Source: an uncultured Collinsella sp. (lineage in GTDB: Bacteria > Actinomycetota > Coriobacteriia > Coriobacteriales > Coriobacteriaceae). Taken from it: a stretch of DNA of 46,205 nucleotides. The notes under the pieces were generated by a model. That model was given only the letters and a program-made list of their open reading frames with translations, was not told the origin of the DNA and ran no database searches. Positions 1 through 6,876 of the stretch are shown here, one piece after another; positions within the stretch are counted from its first letter, which is position 1; every line of letters starts with the position of its first letter. The stretch lies in NCBI GenBank assembly GCA_902469555.1, contig CABRDB010000013.1:1-46205 (forward strand), written 5' to 3'. Position numbers and translations under genes: made by a program.

Positions 1-57
1 GCCGCCTTCCTGGCCTCGACATCATGCTTCACTCTCAAATCAACGCGCATAAAGAAA

Positions 58-91
58 GCCTCCCATTTCTCATGTCCAAGAAATGGGAGGC
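58..91 (-). terminator. Rho-independent terminator of the rplK-rplA transcript
   Basis: A perfect 12-bp stem (GCCTCCCATTTC / GAAATGGGAGGC) with a 10-nt loop is followed on the minus strand by TTTCTTTAT. It lies 64 nt past the rplA stop, so L1 ends this transcript. rplJL, if downstream, would be transcribed separately or by read-through. Confidence 0.85.
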
Positions 92-154
92 AGTTCACAA
101 GGCAGAACCGGGTTTCTTTAGCAATGCTTGCTGTACTCAGGCAGTAACTAGCAG

Positions 155-862
155 TTACTCAGCCAGGAAGTCACGCTGGACAGCGGGATCGACCTTGACG
201 CCAGGGCCCATGGTGGAAGACACGGAGATGGACTTGACGTACTTGCCCTTAGCAGAAGAGGGCTTGACGCGCAGGATCTCGGTGTACAGGGCAGCGTAGT
301 TCTCGACGAGCTGCTGCTCAGAGAAGGACTTCTTGCCCAGGGGCACGTGGCAGATGCCGTAGCGGTCGGCACGATACTCAACGCGGCCGGCCTTGAGCTC
401 GGAGACCATCTTGGCGACGTCCATGGTCACGGTGCCGAGCTTAGGGTTCGGCATAAGGCCACGGGGACCAAGGATCTTACCGATGCGGCCAACCTTGGCC
501 ATCATGTTCGGCGTAGCGATAGCGGCGTCGAAGTTGATCTCGCCCTTCTGGATCTGGGCGACAAGCTCGTCGGAACCGATGATGTCGGCGCCGGCAGCCT
601 CGGCCTCGCGGGCCTTCTCGCCCTCGGCGAAGACGGCAACACGAACGGTCTTGCCGGTGCCGTGGGGCAGGGAGATGGAACCACGGATGTTCTGGTCAGC
701 CTTACGAGTATCGATGCCCAGACGGAAGTGGGCCTCGACGGTCTCGTCGAACTTGGCGGTGTCGAGCTCCTTGATGAGCTTGGCAGCCTGAAGGGGGGTG
801 TAGAGCGTGGCGCGGTCGATCTTCTCGGCAGCGGCGTTATAGCTCTTACCATGCTTAGCCAT
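155..862 (-). CDS. rplA: 50S ribosomal protein L1
   Basis: Ribosomal protein L1 binds 23S rRNA at the L1 stalk and assists release of E-site tRNA. In many bacteria it also represses its own operon translationally. The 235-aa product has the full L1 architecture, including the conserved stretch [17 protein letters not shown] around residues 130-146 and the C-terminal [15 protein letters not shown]. An in-frame ATG lies two codons upstream, but AGGAGG is only 2 nt from it and 8 nt from the ATG used here, so MAKHGKSY is the likelier start. rplK lies 117 nt upstream in the same orientation, and the spacer contains small GC-rich inverted repeats that could carry an L1-binding leader; this was not verified. 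Confidence 0.97.
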   Translation of the reverse strand: MAKHGKSYNAAAEKIDRATLYTPLQAAKLIKELDTAKFDETVEAHFRLGIDTRKADQNIRGSISLPHGTGKTVRVAVFAEGEKAREAEAAGADIIGSDELVAQIQKGEINFDAAIATPNMMAKVGRIGKILGPRGLMPNPKLGTVTMDVAKMVSELKAGRVEYRADRYGICHVPLGKKSFSEQQLVENYAALYTEILRVKPSSAKGKYVKSISVSSTMGPGVKVDPAVQRDFLAE

Positions 863-979
863 GTGCATTACCTCCTGTGGTTAAACGGGCGTGAGCCCTC
901 CCACATCGTATCGTGTGCCCTATTGCACACATTTAACGGGCGCCCCGGTCGGAGCACCCGCCGTTACCATAAGAAATCG

Positions 980-1408
980 CTACTCAGCGATGGTGACGCC
1001 CATGGAACGGGCGGTACCGGCGATGATCTTCTTGGCGGCGTCAATGTCGTTGGCATTGAGGTCCGGCATCTTGATCTCGGCGATCTTGGTGAGCTGCTCC
1101 TGGGAGAGCTGACCAACCTTGTCAGCCTGGGGCTTAGCGGAACCAGACTTGAGGTTCAGCTCCTTCTTGATAAGGTGAGCCGCCGGCGGGGTCTTGGTGA
1201 TGAAGGAGAAGGACTTGTCCTCGTAGACAGAGATCTCAACGGGGATGATGTCACCCTTCTTGTCCTGCGTCTCGGCGTTAAAGGCCTGGCAGAACTGCAT
1301 GATGTTCACGCCAGCAGCGCCCAGGGCGGGGCCGACGGGAGGAGCGGGGTTTGCTGCACCAGCAGGAATCTGGAGCTTAATGACGTTGGCAACCTTCTTC
1401 TCAGCCAT
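980..1408 (-). CDS. rplK: 50S ribosomal protein L11
   Basis: L11 forms the GTPase-associated centre with 23S rRNA helices 43/44 and is needed for factor binding and RelA activation. The 142-aa product has the N-terminal signature ([20 protein letters not shown]) that contains the proline-rich thiostrepton-site region, and the C-terminal rRNA-binding domain ending [12 protein letters not shown]. The length matches the family (about 141 aa). Two ATGs are in frame: the first directly abuts the AAGGA Shine-Dalgarno, the second (MAEKKVAN) is 6 nt from it and was chosen. It lies between nusG and rplA, the usual bacterial order. Confidence 0.96.
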   Translation of the reverse strand: MAEKKVANVIKLQIPAGAANPAPPVGPALGAAGVNIMQFCQAFNAETQDKKGDIIPVEISVYEDKSFSFITKTPPAAHLIKKELNLKSGSAKPQADKVGQLSQEQLTKIAEIKMPDLNANDIDAAKKIIAGTARSMGVTIAE

Positions 1409-1528
1409 GGTCATTCCTTTCGAATCACGAGTGTGAAGTACTTGCTATATCGTAAGCACGCACGTGTTAGAAGCACTCCTGAGATGAGCAGTCACAGAAG
1501 AAGCACGCTCGCGCGAACGGACGAAAAC

Positions 1529-2065
1529 TTAAGCGATGACAGCGACCTGGTTAAAGTCGAGCTCGACCGGCGTCTCGCGGCCAAAGATCATCAGCGTGAC
1601 CTTGAGCTTGCCAGCCTCGGTGTTAACCTCGGAGACCTTGCCATCAAAGTCGGTAAGCGGGCCATCGGTGACGCGGACGGACGTACCGACCTCAATATCA
1701 ACCGAGGTGCGCTTGGGCGAATCGCCCTTACCGGGACGACGAGTCATCTTGTTGTACTCGTCGCGGGAAAGCGGAGCGGGCTTGCCGTTGCCGCCTAGGA
1801 AACCGGTGACGCCAGGCGTGTTACGAACACACGTCCAAGCATCGTCATCCATCTCCATGCGGACCAGGACATAACCCGGGAAGATCTTGGAATCCTTGGT
1901 CTCACGCTTGCCACCCTCTTTAATCTCGGTGACGCGCTCCATAGGAATCTCGATATCAAAGATACGGTCCTGCATGCCCATAGTCTCGATGCGATGCTCG
2001 AGATCGGACTTAACGCGGTTCTCGTATCCAGAGTAAGTGTGAACGACGTACCAACGCTTAGACAT
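1529..2065 (-). CDS. nusG: Transcription termination/antitermination protein NusG
   Basis: NusG binds the RNA polymerase clamp helices through its NGN domain and couples transcription to Rho or to ribosomes through its KOW domain. The 178-aa protein begins [18 protein letters not shown], the classic NGN start, and carries [11 protein letters not shown] and [10 protein letters not shown]. The C-terminal KOW domain (about residues 125-178) includes [19 protein letters not shown]. It lacks the long acidic N-terminal extension found in some actinobacterial NusG proteins. Its ATG is 3 nt after the secE stop, implying translational coupling in a secE-nusG unit. Confidence 0.97.
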   Translation of the reverse strand: MSKRWYVVHTYSGYENRVKSDLEHRIETMGMQDRIFDIEIPMERVTEIKEGGKRETKDSKIFPGYVLVRMEMDDDAWTCVRNTPGVTGFLGGNGKPAPLSRDEYNKMTRRPGKGDSPKRTSVDIEVGTSVRVTDGPLTDFDGKVSEVNTEAGKLKVTLMIFGRETPVELDFNQVAVIA

Positions 2066-2068
2066 GGT

Positions 2069-2407
2069 TTAGCCCCTCAATCCAGAGAACAGAGCAAGAG
2101 CCTCGCCAAAGCCAGCATCGAGCAGAGCGATGACGACGCCGACGACGATCAGAGAAGCGCAAACAACAACCGAGTAGTTCACGAGCTCCTTCTTATCGGG
2201 CCACGTGACACGCTTCATCTCGGACTTGACCGAAGCGAAATACTTCTTGGTGCGGGCGAAGAAACCAGGCTTCTCGTTCTTCTTGGACTTCGCAGCCTTC
2301 TCGTTCTTCTTGGCAACGGCCTTCTTGGCCTCAACCTTGGAGTTGGCGGCAGCTTTGTTGGCAGGTGCCGGCTGCTGAGCCTTCTTCTTGTTCTTCTTGT
2401 TGGCCAT
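2069..2407 (-). CDS. secE: Preprotein translocase subunit SecE
   Basis: SecE is the clamp subunit of the SecYEG protein-conducting channel. This 112-aa form has a very basic, Lys/Ala-rich N-terminal extension (about residues 1-50), then the amphipathic helix with KSEMKRVTWPDKKELVNYS, and one C-terminal membrane helix (about residues 80-103). The family core needs only about 60 aa, so half of this protein is low-complexity extension. A strong GGAGG lies before the ATG. It follows tRNA-Trp and precedes nusG on the same strand. The call rests on the WPDKKEL motif and the gene order. Confidence 0.94.
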   Translation of the reverse strand: MANKKNKKKAQQPAPANKAAANSKVEAKKAVAKKNEKAAKSKKNEKPGFFARTKKYFASVKSEMKRVTWPDKKELVNYSVVVCASLIVVGVVIALLDAGFGEALALFSGLRG

Positions 2408-2446
2408 TTGGGTTACCTCCGCGCAATGCGCTTATACATGAGTAAA

Positions 2447-2474
2447 CCGTAAGCCCCCAAGTGGGAGCTTACGG
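2447..2474 (-). terminator. Weak hairpin between tRNA-Trp and secE
   Basis: An 8-bp stem (CCGTAAGC / GCTTACGG) with a 12-nt loop is followed on the minus strand by GTTTAC. It lies between the 3' end of tRNA-Trp and secE, where it could attenuate read-through or mark a processing site. The U-tract is poor. Confidence 0.4.
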
Positions 2475-2483
2475 AATAATGAC

Positions 2484-2559
2484 TGGCACGCCAGGAAGGA
2501 CTCGAACCCTCAACACTCGGTTTTGGAGACCGATGCTCTACCAATTGAACTACTGGCGT
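2484..2559 (-). tRNA. tRNA-Trp (CCA)
   Basis: The cloverleaf has acceptor stem ACGCCAG/CTGGCGT, discriminator G and an encoded 3' CCA. The anticodon loop CTCCAAA gives anticodon CCA (Trp). It is wedged between rpmG and secE and is probably cotranscribed from the rpmG promoter. Confidence 0.95.
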
Positions 2560-2572
2560 ATGTGACTAGAGA

Positions 2573-2722
2573 CTAGCGAGTCTCTTTGTGCAGCGTGTGG
2601 TGACGGCACCAGGGGCAATACTTCTTGATCTCCATACGATCAGGCATGGTCGACTTGTTCTTGGTGGTCGTATAGTTGCGGCGCTTGCACTCAGTGCACG
2701 CAAGAGTAACTAGAGTACGCAT
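2573..2722 (-). CDS. rpmG: 50S ribosomal protein L33
   Basis: L33 is a small zinc-ribbon protein of the large subunit. The 49-aa product reads [20 protein letters not shown] and ends [16 protein letters not shown]. It keeps both CxxC pairs (CTEC and CPWC), so it is the zinc-binding C+ paralogue type. It is encoded in the conserved rpmG-(tRNA-Trp)-secE-nusG arrangement, with a good promoter 45-75 nt upstream of its ATG. It is too short to appear in size-filtered gene lists. Confidence 0.94.
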   Translation of the reverse strand: MRTLVTLACTECKRRNYTTTKNKSTMPDRMEIKKYCPWCRHHTLHKETR

Positions 2723-2767
2723 GTATCCTGAACCTTTCATTTCCGCCCCGTACGGGCACGAATTGTT

Positions 2768-2797
2768 ACTTTATCAGCTCCACGTAAGTGCTGTCAA
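2768..2797 (-). promoter_or_regulatory. Promoter of rpmG-tRNA-Trp-secE-nusG
   Basis: On the minus strand a perfect -35 TTGACA (2792-2797) and a -10 TAAAGT (2768-2773) are separated by 18 nt. The -35 is preceded by GAGGTTTTCA, a sequence shared almost exactly with the tRNA-Tyr promoter at 4599-4628. Confidence 0.75.
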
Positions 2798-2943
2798 TGA
2801 AAACCTCGAGTCAATTGGTTCTCGGTGGATCCATTCATATTTGGAACACATCAATGAAGCCATCGAGAGCTAATCGACGGTGCATCCAGGACCATTATCG
2901 ATCCTCTCGACACCAGCAACGGCTCAACATCCATTGCAGAAAA

Positions 2944-2973
2944 GAACCCGGCACCCATATAAGTGCCGGGTTC
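2944..2973 (-). terminator. Terminator of tuf
   Basis: A perfect 11-bp stem (GAACCCGGCAC / GTGCCGGGTTC) with an 8-nt loop is followed on the minus strand by TTTTC. It begins 28 nt past the tuf stop. Confidence 0.88.
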
Positions 2974-3001
2974 TCTAAGTCAGCTATATCAAAGAGCTAA
3001 T

Positions 3002-4192
3002 TTACTCAATGATCGTGGAGACGATGCCCGAACCGACGGTGTGGCCACCCTCGCGGATAGCGAAGCGCAGGCCCTCCTCCATGGCGATCGGGTGGATGAG
3101 GTCGCCCTCGATGGTGATGTGGTCACCAGGCATAGCCATCTCGGTGCCCTCGGGGAGCTTGACCGTACCGGTAACGTCGGTGGTACGGAAGTAGAACTGA
3201 GGACGATAACCATCGAAGAACGGGGTGTGACGGCCGCCCTCCTCCTTGGTCAGAACGTAGATCTCGCCGGTGAACTTGGTGTGCGGGGTAACCGAACCGG
3301 GCTTGCAGAGAACCTGGCCGCGCTCGATGTCCTCGCGCTTGATGCCGCGGAGCAGCAGACCGACGTTGTCGCCAGCCTCGCAGAAGTCCATGGACTTACG
3401 GAACATCTCGATACCGGTAACGACGGTGTTCTGGGTATCCTTGATGCCGACGATCTCGACGGGCTCGTTGAGCTTGAGCTCACCGCGCTCGACACGGCCG
3501 GTAGCAACGGTACCACGGCCGGAGATGGTCATAACATCCTCAACGGCCATCAGGAACGGGAGGTCGTTGTTACGAGCAGGCGTCGGGATGTACTCGTCGA
3601 CGGCCTTCATGAGCTCGCGAATGGCGTCCATCCACTTGGCGTCGCCCTCGAGAGCGCCCAGAGCGGAACCACGGATGACGGGGATGTCGTCGCCGGGGAA
3701 ATCGTACTCGGAGAGGAGCTCACGGGTCTCCATCTCGACGAGGTCGATGAGCTCGTCATCGTCGACCATGTCGCACTTGTTCAGGAAGACGACGATGTAG
3801 GGAACGCCGACCTGACGGGCGAGCAGGATGTGCTCGCGGGTCTGAGCCATGGGGCCGTCGGTAGCGGCGATAACCAGGATAGCGCCGTCCATCTGAGCAG
3901 CGCCGGAGATCATGTTCTTGACGTAGTCAGCGTGGCCCGGGCAGTCAACGTGAGCGTAGTGACGGGCAGCGGTCTCGTACTCAACGTGGGAGACGGAGAT
4001 CGTAATGCCGCGCTCGCGCTCCTCGGGAGCCTTGTCGATGTTCTCGAACGCAGTGAAGTCAGCCTTGCAGCCCTCGGTCTCGGAGAGAACCTTGGTGATG
4101 GCAGCGGTCAGCGTGGTCTTGCCGTGGTCGACGTGACCAATGGTGCCGATGTTAACATGCGGCTTAGTGCGCTCAAACTTCTCTTTGGCCAT
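3002..4192 (-). CDS. tuf: Elongation factor Tu
   Basis: EF-Tu delivers aminoacyl-tRNA to the ribosomal A site using GTP. The 396-aa protein starts [27 protein letters not shown] and has the G-domain motifs GHVDHGKT (P-loop), DCPGHADY (switch II) and NKCDMVDD. Domains II and III follow, ending [17 protein letters not shown]. The start was placed at the ATG preceded by AGGAGGG; an upstream in-frame start would add 23 unlikely residues. Unlike the str operon arrangement, tuf here follows three tRNA genes (Tyr, Thr, Met) on the same strand and ends at its own terminator. Whether a second tuf copy exists elsewhere cannot be seen. Confidence 0.98.
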   Translation of the reverse strand: MAKEKFERTKPHVNIGTIGHVDHGKTTLTAAITKVLSETEGCKADFTAFENIDKAPEERERGITISVSHVEYETAARHYAHVDCPGHADYVKNMISGAAQMDGAILVIAATDGPMAQTREHILLARQVGVPYIVVFLNKCDMVDDDELIDLVEMETRELLSEYDFPGDDIPVIRGSALGALEGDAKWMDAIRELMKAVDEYIPTPARNNDLPFLMAVEDVMTISGRGTVATGRVERGELKLNEPVEIVGIKDTQNTVVTGIEMFRKSMDFCEAGDNVGLLLRGIKREDIERGQVLCKPGSVTPHTKFTGEIYVLTKEEGGRHTPFFDGYRPQFYFRTTDVTGTVKLPEGTEMAMPGDHITIEGDLIHPIAMEEGLRFAIREGGHTVGSGIVSTIIE

Positions 4193-4235
4193 AAAGCCCT
4201 CCTCTAAACAGGTCGTCCCCGGACGGGACTTTGCC

Positions 4236-4277
4236 TTTATACCATAGTGGCCTCTCAACATACTATTGAGAAGCCAC
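4236..4277 (-). promoter_or_regulatory. tuf leader: hairpin and candidate -10
   Basis: Between tRNA-Met and tuf there is an imperfect 12-bp hairpin (arms 4247-4258 and 4266-4277, one mismatch) with no U-tract. Immediately downstream on the minus strand is TATAAA (4236-4241), which could be a tuf -10 box, though no convincing -35 lies 16-18 nt upstream. The hairpin could instead be an RNase processing site separating tRNA-Met from tuf mRNA. Confidence 0.35.
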
Positions 4278-4288
4278 CGTGTTACCTA

Positions 4289-4365
4289 TGGTAGCGGTGA
4301 CTGGATTCGAACCAGTGACGCCACGGGTATGAACCGTGTGCTCTAACCAACTGAGCTACACCGCC
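4289..4365 (-). tRNA. tRNA-Met (CAU), elongator type
   Basis: The acceptor is GGCGGTG/CACCGCT, discriminator A, with an encoded CCA. The anticodon stem is CACGG/CCGTG with loop TTCATAC, giving anticodon CAU. The paired 1-72 position (G-U) and the absence of three consecutive G-C pairs in the anticodon stem indicate an elongator, not an initiator. Confidence 0.93.
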
Positions 4366-4368
4366 GGA

Positions 4369-4444
4369 TGGAGCCTGCAACCAGACTTGAACTGGTGACC
4401 TCTTCGTTACCAACGAAGTGCTCTACCGACTGAGCTATACAGGC
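4369..4444 (-). tRNA. tRNA-Thr (GGU)
   Basis: The acceptor is GCCTGTA/TGCAGGC with an encoded CCA, and the anticodon loop TTGGTAA gives GGU (Thr). It lies 3 nt from tRNA-Met and 10 nt from tRNA-Tyr in one cluster. Confidence 0.94.
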
Positions 4445-4454
4445 ACTTGACGGG

Positions 4455-4536
4455 TGGGAGCTATAGGATTCGAACCTATGTAGGCAGAGCCAACGGGTTT
4501 ACAGCCCGTCCCCATTAACCACTCGGGCAAACTCCC
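4455..4536 (-). tRNA. tRNA-Tyr (GUA)
   Basis: A class II tRNA with a long variable arm: acceptor GGGAGTT/AGCTCCC, discriminator A, and anticodon loop CTGTAAA giving GUA. The 3' tail after the discriminator is CCC, so CCA is apparently not encoded, unlike the neighbouring tRNAs. It is first in the Tyr-Thr-Met(-tuf) transcript. Confidence 0.93.
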
Positions 4537-4598
4537 AATCGTTCAAGTATCCGCAGGTCCTTTGGTCTTTTGGACCGCCGCCCCCGCGAACGAAAAAG

Positions 4599-4628
4599 AT
4601 AATACGATGCAACCTTGGGGGCTGTCAA
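4599..4628 (-). promoter_or_regulatory. Promoter of the tRNA-Tyr/Thr/Met(-tuf) cluster
   Basis: On the minus strand TTGACA (4623-4628) and TATTAT (4599-4604) are separated by 18 nt. The initiation site would fall about 55 nt before tRNA-Tyr. It shares GAGGTTTTC(A/G)TTGACAGC with the rpmG promoter. Confidence 0.78.
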
Positions 4629-4843
4629 CGAAAACCTCTAGATACACGGTGCCGGGCGTATCTATATAGCTGTGACCTGCGGTTTTGTTGAGTTTGGATA
4701 TGAAGGACGGTGGTTTTGAATACTGAGGTGACGTTTCCCGAGGTAACACTTTGGTGTAGTGGAGTACACCTTCAGGATCGAACTTCGATAATGGCTTATT
4801 TGCACCTATATATAGGTCGAGATCGGGGCTTCCCAGACAGAAT
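4629..4843. other. Gene-free sequence upstream of the tRNA-Tyr promoter
   Basis: An AT-richer 215-bp stretch. A reading frame of about 114 codons crosses it on the minus strand (4543-4887), but that frame also runs through the promoter and into the inverted repeat at 4844-4909, has no recognisable domain and no clear ribosome binding site. It is judged non-coding. A small inverted repeat (AGATAC ... GTATCT) lies near 4640-4662. Confidence 0.5.
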
Positions 4844-4909
4844 CGAGCGTGGATAATCTCCCACTTTTGGCGTGGCTTCGAGTCCAAAGTGGGAGATTAT
4901 CCACCCTCG
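4844..4909. repeat. Large inverted repeat with 24-nt arms
   Basis: The arms 4844-4867 and 4886-4909 pair with one mismatch. They contain a perfect 19-bp core (GTGGATAATCTCCCACTTT and its complement) around an 18-nt loop. There is no U-tract on either side, so it is not a standard terminator. It has the form of a REP/MITE-like palindrome. Confidence 0.75.
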
Positions 4910-4962
4910 TATGTCCGGAAATCCTCACTCGACCAGGATGACTGGGACCGGTCCGGCCTTTG

Positions 4963-5176
4963 TCTCGATCTGTAACAGTAAGAGGGTTATTCCTCCCCCA
5001 TCTGTTACAGATCGAGATATTACGCAGAGACACCAGCTTACGTCTCATTCTGTAACAGTAAGAACGGTTTCAGCCTCTTCGTGTTACAGATCGAGATATT
5101 ATCGGCCAACCCTTGGCATTGTCTCAATCTGTAACTATAAGGAGGGTTTTCAGCCCACCCGTGTTACAGATCGAGA
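4963..5176. repeat. Three-unit tandem hairpin array, about 80-bp period
   Basis: Three consecutive hairpins occupy 4963-5017, 5043-5096 and 5122-5176. Each 5' arm resembles TCTCGATCTGTAACA and each 3' arm is TGTTACAGATCGAGA. The 3' arms are nearly invariant, while the 5' arms of units 2 and 3 carry small changes. Inside each loop a second short stem is kept by different bases: GAGG/CCTC in unit 1, GAA.GG/CC..TTC in unit 2, GG.GGG/CCC.CC in unit 3. Reading frames through the array are repeat-derived and not believable genes. Confidence 0.8.
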
Positions 5177-5231
5177 CAAACCTGAAGCTTGGTGGGAGTC
5201 AAACCCGCTTACATGTCGACATAAATAGAAA

Positions 5232-5262
5232 CGGGCCCTGTCCCAATTGGAGACAGAGCCCG
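5232..5262 (-). terminator. Terminator of tRNA-Thr(UGU)
   Basis: The stem CGGGCTCTGTC / GACAGGGCCCG (one mismatch, 9-nt loop) is followed on the minus strand by TTTCTATTT. It lies 10 nt downstream of tRNA-Thr. Confidence 0.8.
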
Positions 5263-5271
5263 AAACTCTCA

Positions 5272-5346
5272 TGGAGCCAGTGACAGGAATCGAACCTGCA
5301 ACCCACTGATTACAAATCAGTTGCGCTACCGTTGCGCCACACTGGC
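5272..5346 (-). tRNA. tRNA-Thr (UGU)
   Basis: The acceptor is GCCAGTG/CACTGGC with an encoded CCA. The anticodon stem ACTGA/TCAGT closes loop TTTGTAA, giving anticodon UGU (Thr). It is a monocistronic tRNA unit with its own promoter and terminator. Confidence 0.94.
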
Positions 5347-5376
5347 ACACTTGGCGCTTTCACGCGAAGCCAGTTA

Positions 5377-5405
5377 AGAATAAAGGAATTGCCGACGAGG
5401 CGCAA
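5377..5405 (-). promoter_or_regulatory. Promoter of tRNA-Thr(UGU)
   Basis: On the minus strand TTGCGC (5400-5405) and TATTCT (5377-5382) are spaced by 17 nt, about 30 nt upstream of the mature tRNA 5' end. Confidence 0.55.
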
Positions 5406-5436
5406 CAGGCCCTTCACCCGACCACATCTCAAAACC

Positions 5437-5499
5437 ATTCGTCAGAACGAATAGTTTTAATTACAATTGCTATATATAAAACTATTCGTTCTGACGAAG
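5437..5499 (+). promoter_or_regulatory. Double-palindrome operator/promoter of the HTH-HipA gene
   Basis: Two short palindromes, ATTCGT-CAGA-ACGAAT (5437-5452) and ATTCGT-TCTG-ACGAA (5484-5498), are themselves the ends of a 22-bp perfect inverted repeat (5438-5459 and 5477-5498). The 17-nt spacer carries an extended -10, TG-C-TATATA (5468-5476). The transcription start would fall inside the second palindrome, about 10 nt before the start of the gene's Shine-Dalgarno region. This layout strongly suggests autorepression by a dimeric HTH protein; that is an inference. Confidence 0.75.
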
Positions 5500-5508
5500 G
5501 GTTTCGCG

Positions 5509-6849
5509 ATGCTTACTACCAAGGAAGCAGCCGAACTGCTCGGCATCACTCCGCGCAGGGTGCAGGAGCTCATAAAAAACGGAGCACTTGAGGCCCGCAA
5601 GGCTTCTGGTGTATGGCTCATCGACAAAGACAGCGTCGACACGCGACTCCGCTCCGTGACCAAAACGGGGGGACGTCCCCGCCGCGGCCACGGTAAGAGC
5701 GAGATCGCGTTCACCCTCATGAATCGCACGCACGAAGTCGCTCAGCTGGTCTACAGCACATCTCGAAAAGACTTTACCCACATCGGCGCTGACATCGATT
5801 ACGCCCACGCCCCTATTGGAGTATTTGGCCCTAATAGCCCCATATCGCTCGACTCCTTCCGCATCTGGTGGCGCGGCCGCGGTATCCCGCTCGCACGCAT
5901 TGGGCTAGCCTCCCTGCTTGCAGAAGCCGCAGTCGATGTTCCCGATGAACTCGTCCAGCGAAATCTTGGCCTCTCCCTATCCGACCAGTATTGGATTAGA
6001 CCCCAAGATTCCGGTCTCGCCTGGGAGGATATCAACTTCTTCAATAACGCCTTTGATGACGTCTCGCTGTCCATTGCGCCCTTTGCCCCAGAGGGAAAAG
6101 CGGCTGCCGCAAAGCCCGATAACACCTCGGACGGCAATCTTCAAAAGTACTGGACGTGCGAGGGCGGGCGTCGAATTCTGCATAAGGCAGGAGCGCACCT
6201 GAACCAGGAACCTTATAACGAGCTGGTGGCGACCGCGCTCCACCGTCGCATCCTAAACGCCTGCGATTACGTGCCTTACTCGCTCGAGGGCACGGGCACT
6301 TCCGCCCTGAGCATATGCGATGTCTTCTTAACTGATGAAGAAGAGTATGTCCCTGCGTTCTATGTAAACCAGCACGCAAACGCAGATGAACGGCTAACCG
6401 ACTACGAGCGATATGTAGCAAATTGCGAGGAGCTCGGGGTGGCAGGCGTTAAGGATGCCCTTGACCGCATGATCGTATGCGACGACATCATCGCCAACTA
6501 CGATCGTCATTGGCGCAACTTCGGCCTCGTGCGAAACGTCAACTCACTGGCCTGCAGACCAGCCCCCATCTTCGATTCGGGCTCATCGCTCTGGTGCAAC
6601 ATATCTCTAGAGGAGCTTAGGGCAGGAGAGCACAGTTTTGCCAGCGCGCAGTTCCATTCAAGTCCCGCGAAACAAATGTTGCTTGTTGAGGATATGAGCT
6701 GGTTTGACGGGGGCAAACTCGAAGGTTTTGTCGACGAGGCAATCGAGATTCTGTCTAAAAACGATGCCCTAGCAGCGAGACTGCCTTATCTAAAAGAGGC
6801 GCTAACGTGGCGCCTCGAAAGAATGATCGACATCGCTGAATGGAGTTAG
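5509..6849 (+). CDS. HTH-HipA fusion: excisionase-type DNA-binding domain plus HipA-like kinase
   Basis: A 446-aa protein that joins a DNA-binding domain to a HipA-fold kinase. Residues 1-45 (LTTKEAAELLGITPRRVQELIKNGALEARK) are a MerR/excisionase-type helix-turn-helix. A basic linker (GGRPRRGHGK) follows. The kinase region has a glycine-containing loop TSDGNLQKYW (206-215), HKAGAHLNQEPYNE (225-238) with the probable ATP-binding lysine, the catalytic motif NYDRHWRNFG (330-339) and a metal-binding IFDSGSS (354-360). These match the NxDxHxxN and D-x-x-S signatures of HipA serine kinases. The start was set at the ATG after GAAGG; an upstream start would begin inside the operator. It is the only plus-strand gene between tRNA-Thr and rae1, with no partner gene. 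It may act as a self-contained toxin/antitoxin-like regulator, but the substrate is unknown. Confidence 0.8.
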   Translation: MLTTKEAAELLGITPRRVQELIKNGALEARKASGVWLIDKDSVDTRLRSVTKTGGRPRRGHGKSEIAFTLMNRTHEVAQLVYSTSRKDFTHIGADIDYAHAPIGVFGPNSPISLDSFRIWWRGRGIPLARIGLASLLAEAAVDVPDELVQRNLGLSLSDQYWIRPQDSGLAWEDINFFNNAFDDVSLSIAPFAPEGKAAAAKPDNTSDGNLQKYWTCEGGRRILHKAGAHLNQEPYNELVATALHRRILNACDYVPYSLEGTGTSALSICDVFLTDEEEYVPAFYVNQHANADERLTDYERYVANCEELGVAGVKDALDRMIVCDDIIANYDRHWRNFGLVRNVNSLACRPAPIFDSGSSLWCNISLEELRAGEHSFASAQFHSSPAKQMLLVEDMSWFDGGKLEGFVDEAIEILSKNDALAARLPYLKEALTWRLERMIDIAEWS

Positions 6850-6876
6850 CAAGGCAGCATTGCCCCGCCAACTCCC

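Noticed and set aside
1415..1528. L1-binding translational operator before rplK
   Set aside because: The spacer has small hairpins, but I could not recognise the L1-binding fold with confidence, so it is not listed as a feature.
347..1798. Long plus-strand reading frame over rplA, rplK and nusG
   Set aside because: It is the antisense of three certain genes, has a Gly/Leu/Asp-rich composition typical of reverse-frame translation in GC-rich DNA, and no ribosome binding site.
4963..5176. CRISPR array
   Set aside because: Only three units with hairpin-forming arms and similar, structured loops; spacers are not unique sequences and no cas gene is present.
4543..5228. Reading frames of 80-118 codons across the repeat region
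   Set aside because: They read through the promoter, the large palindrome and the hairpin array; repeated peptides such as SICN...VTDRD are translations of the DNA repeats. No domain and no start signal.
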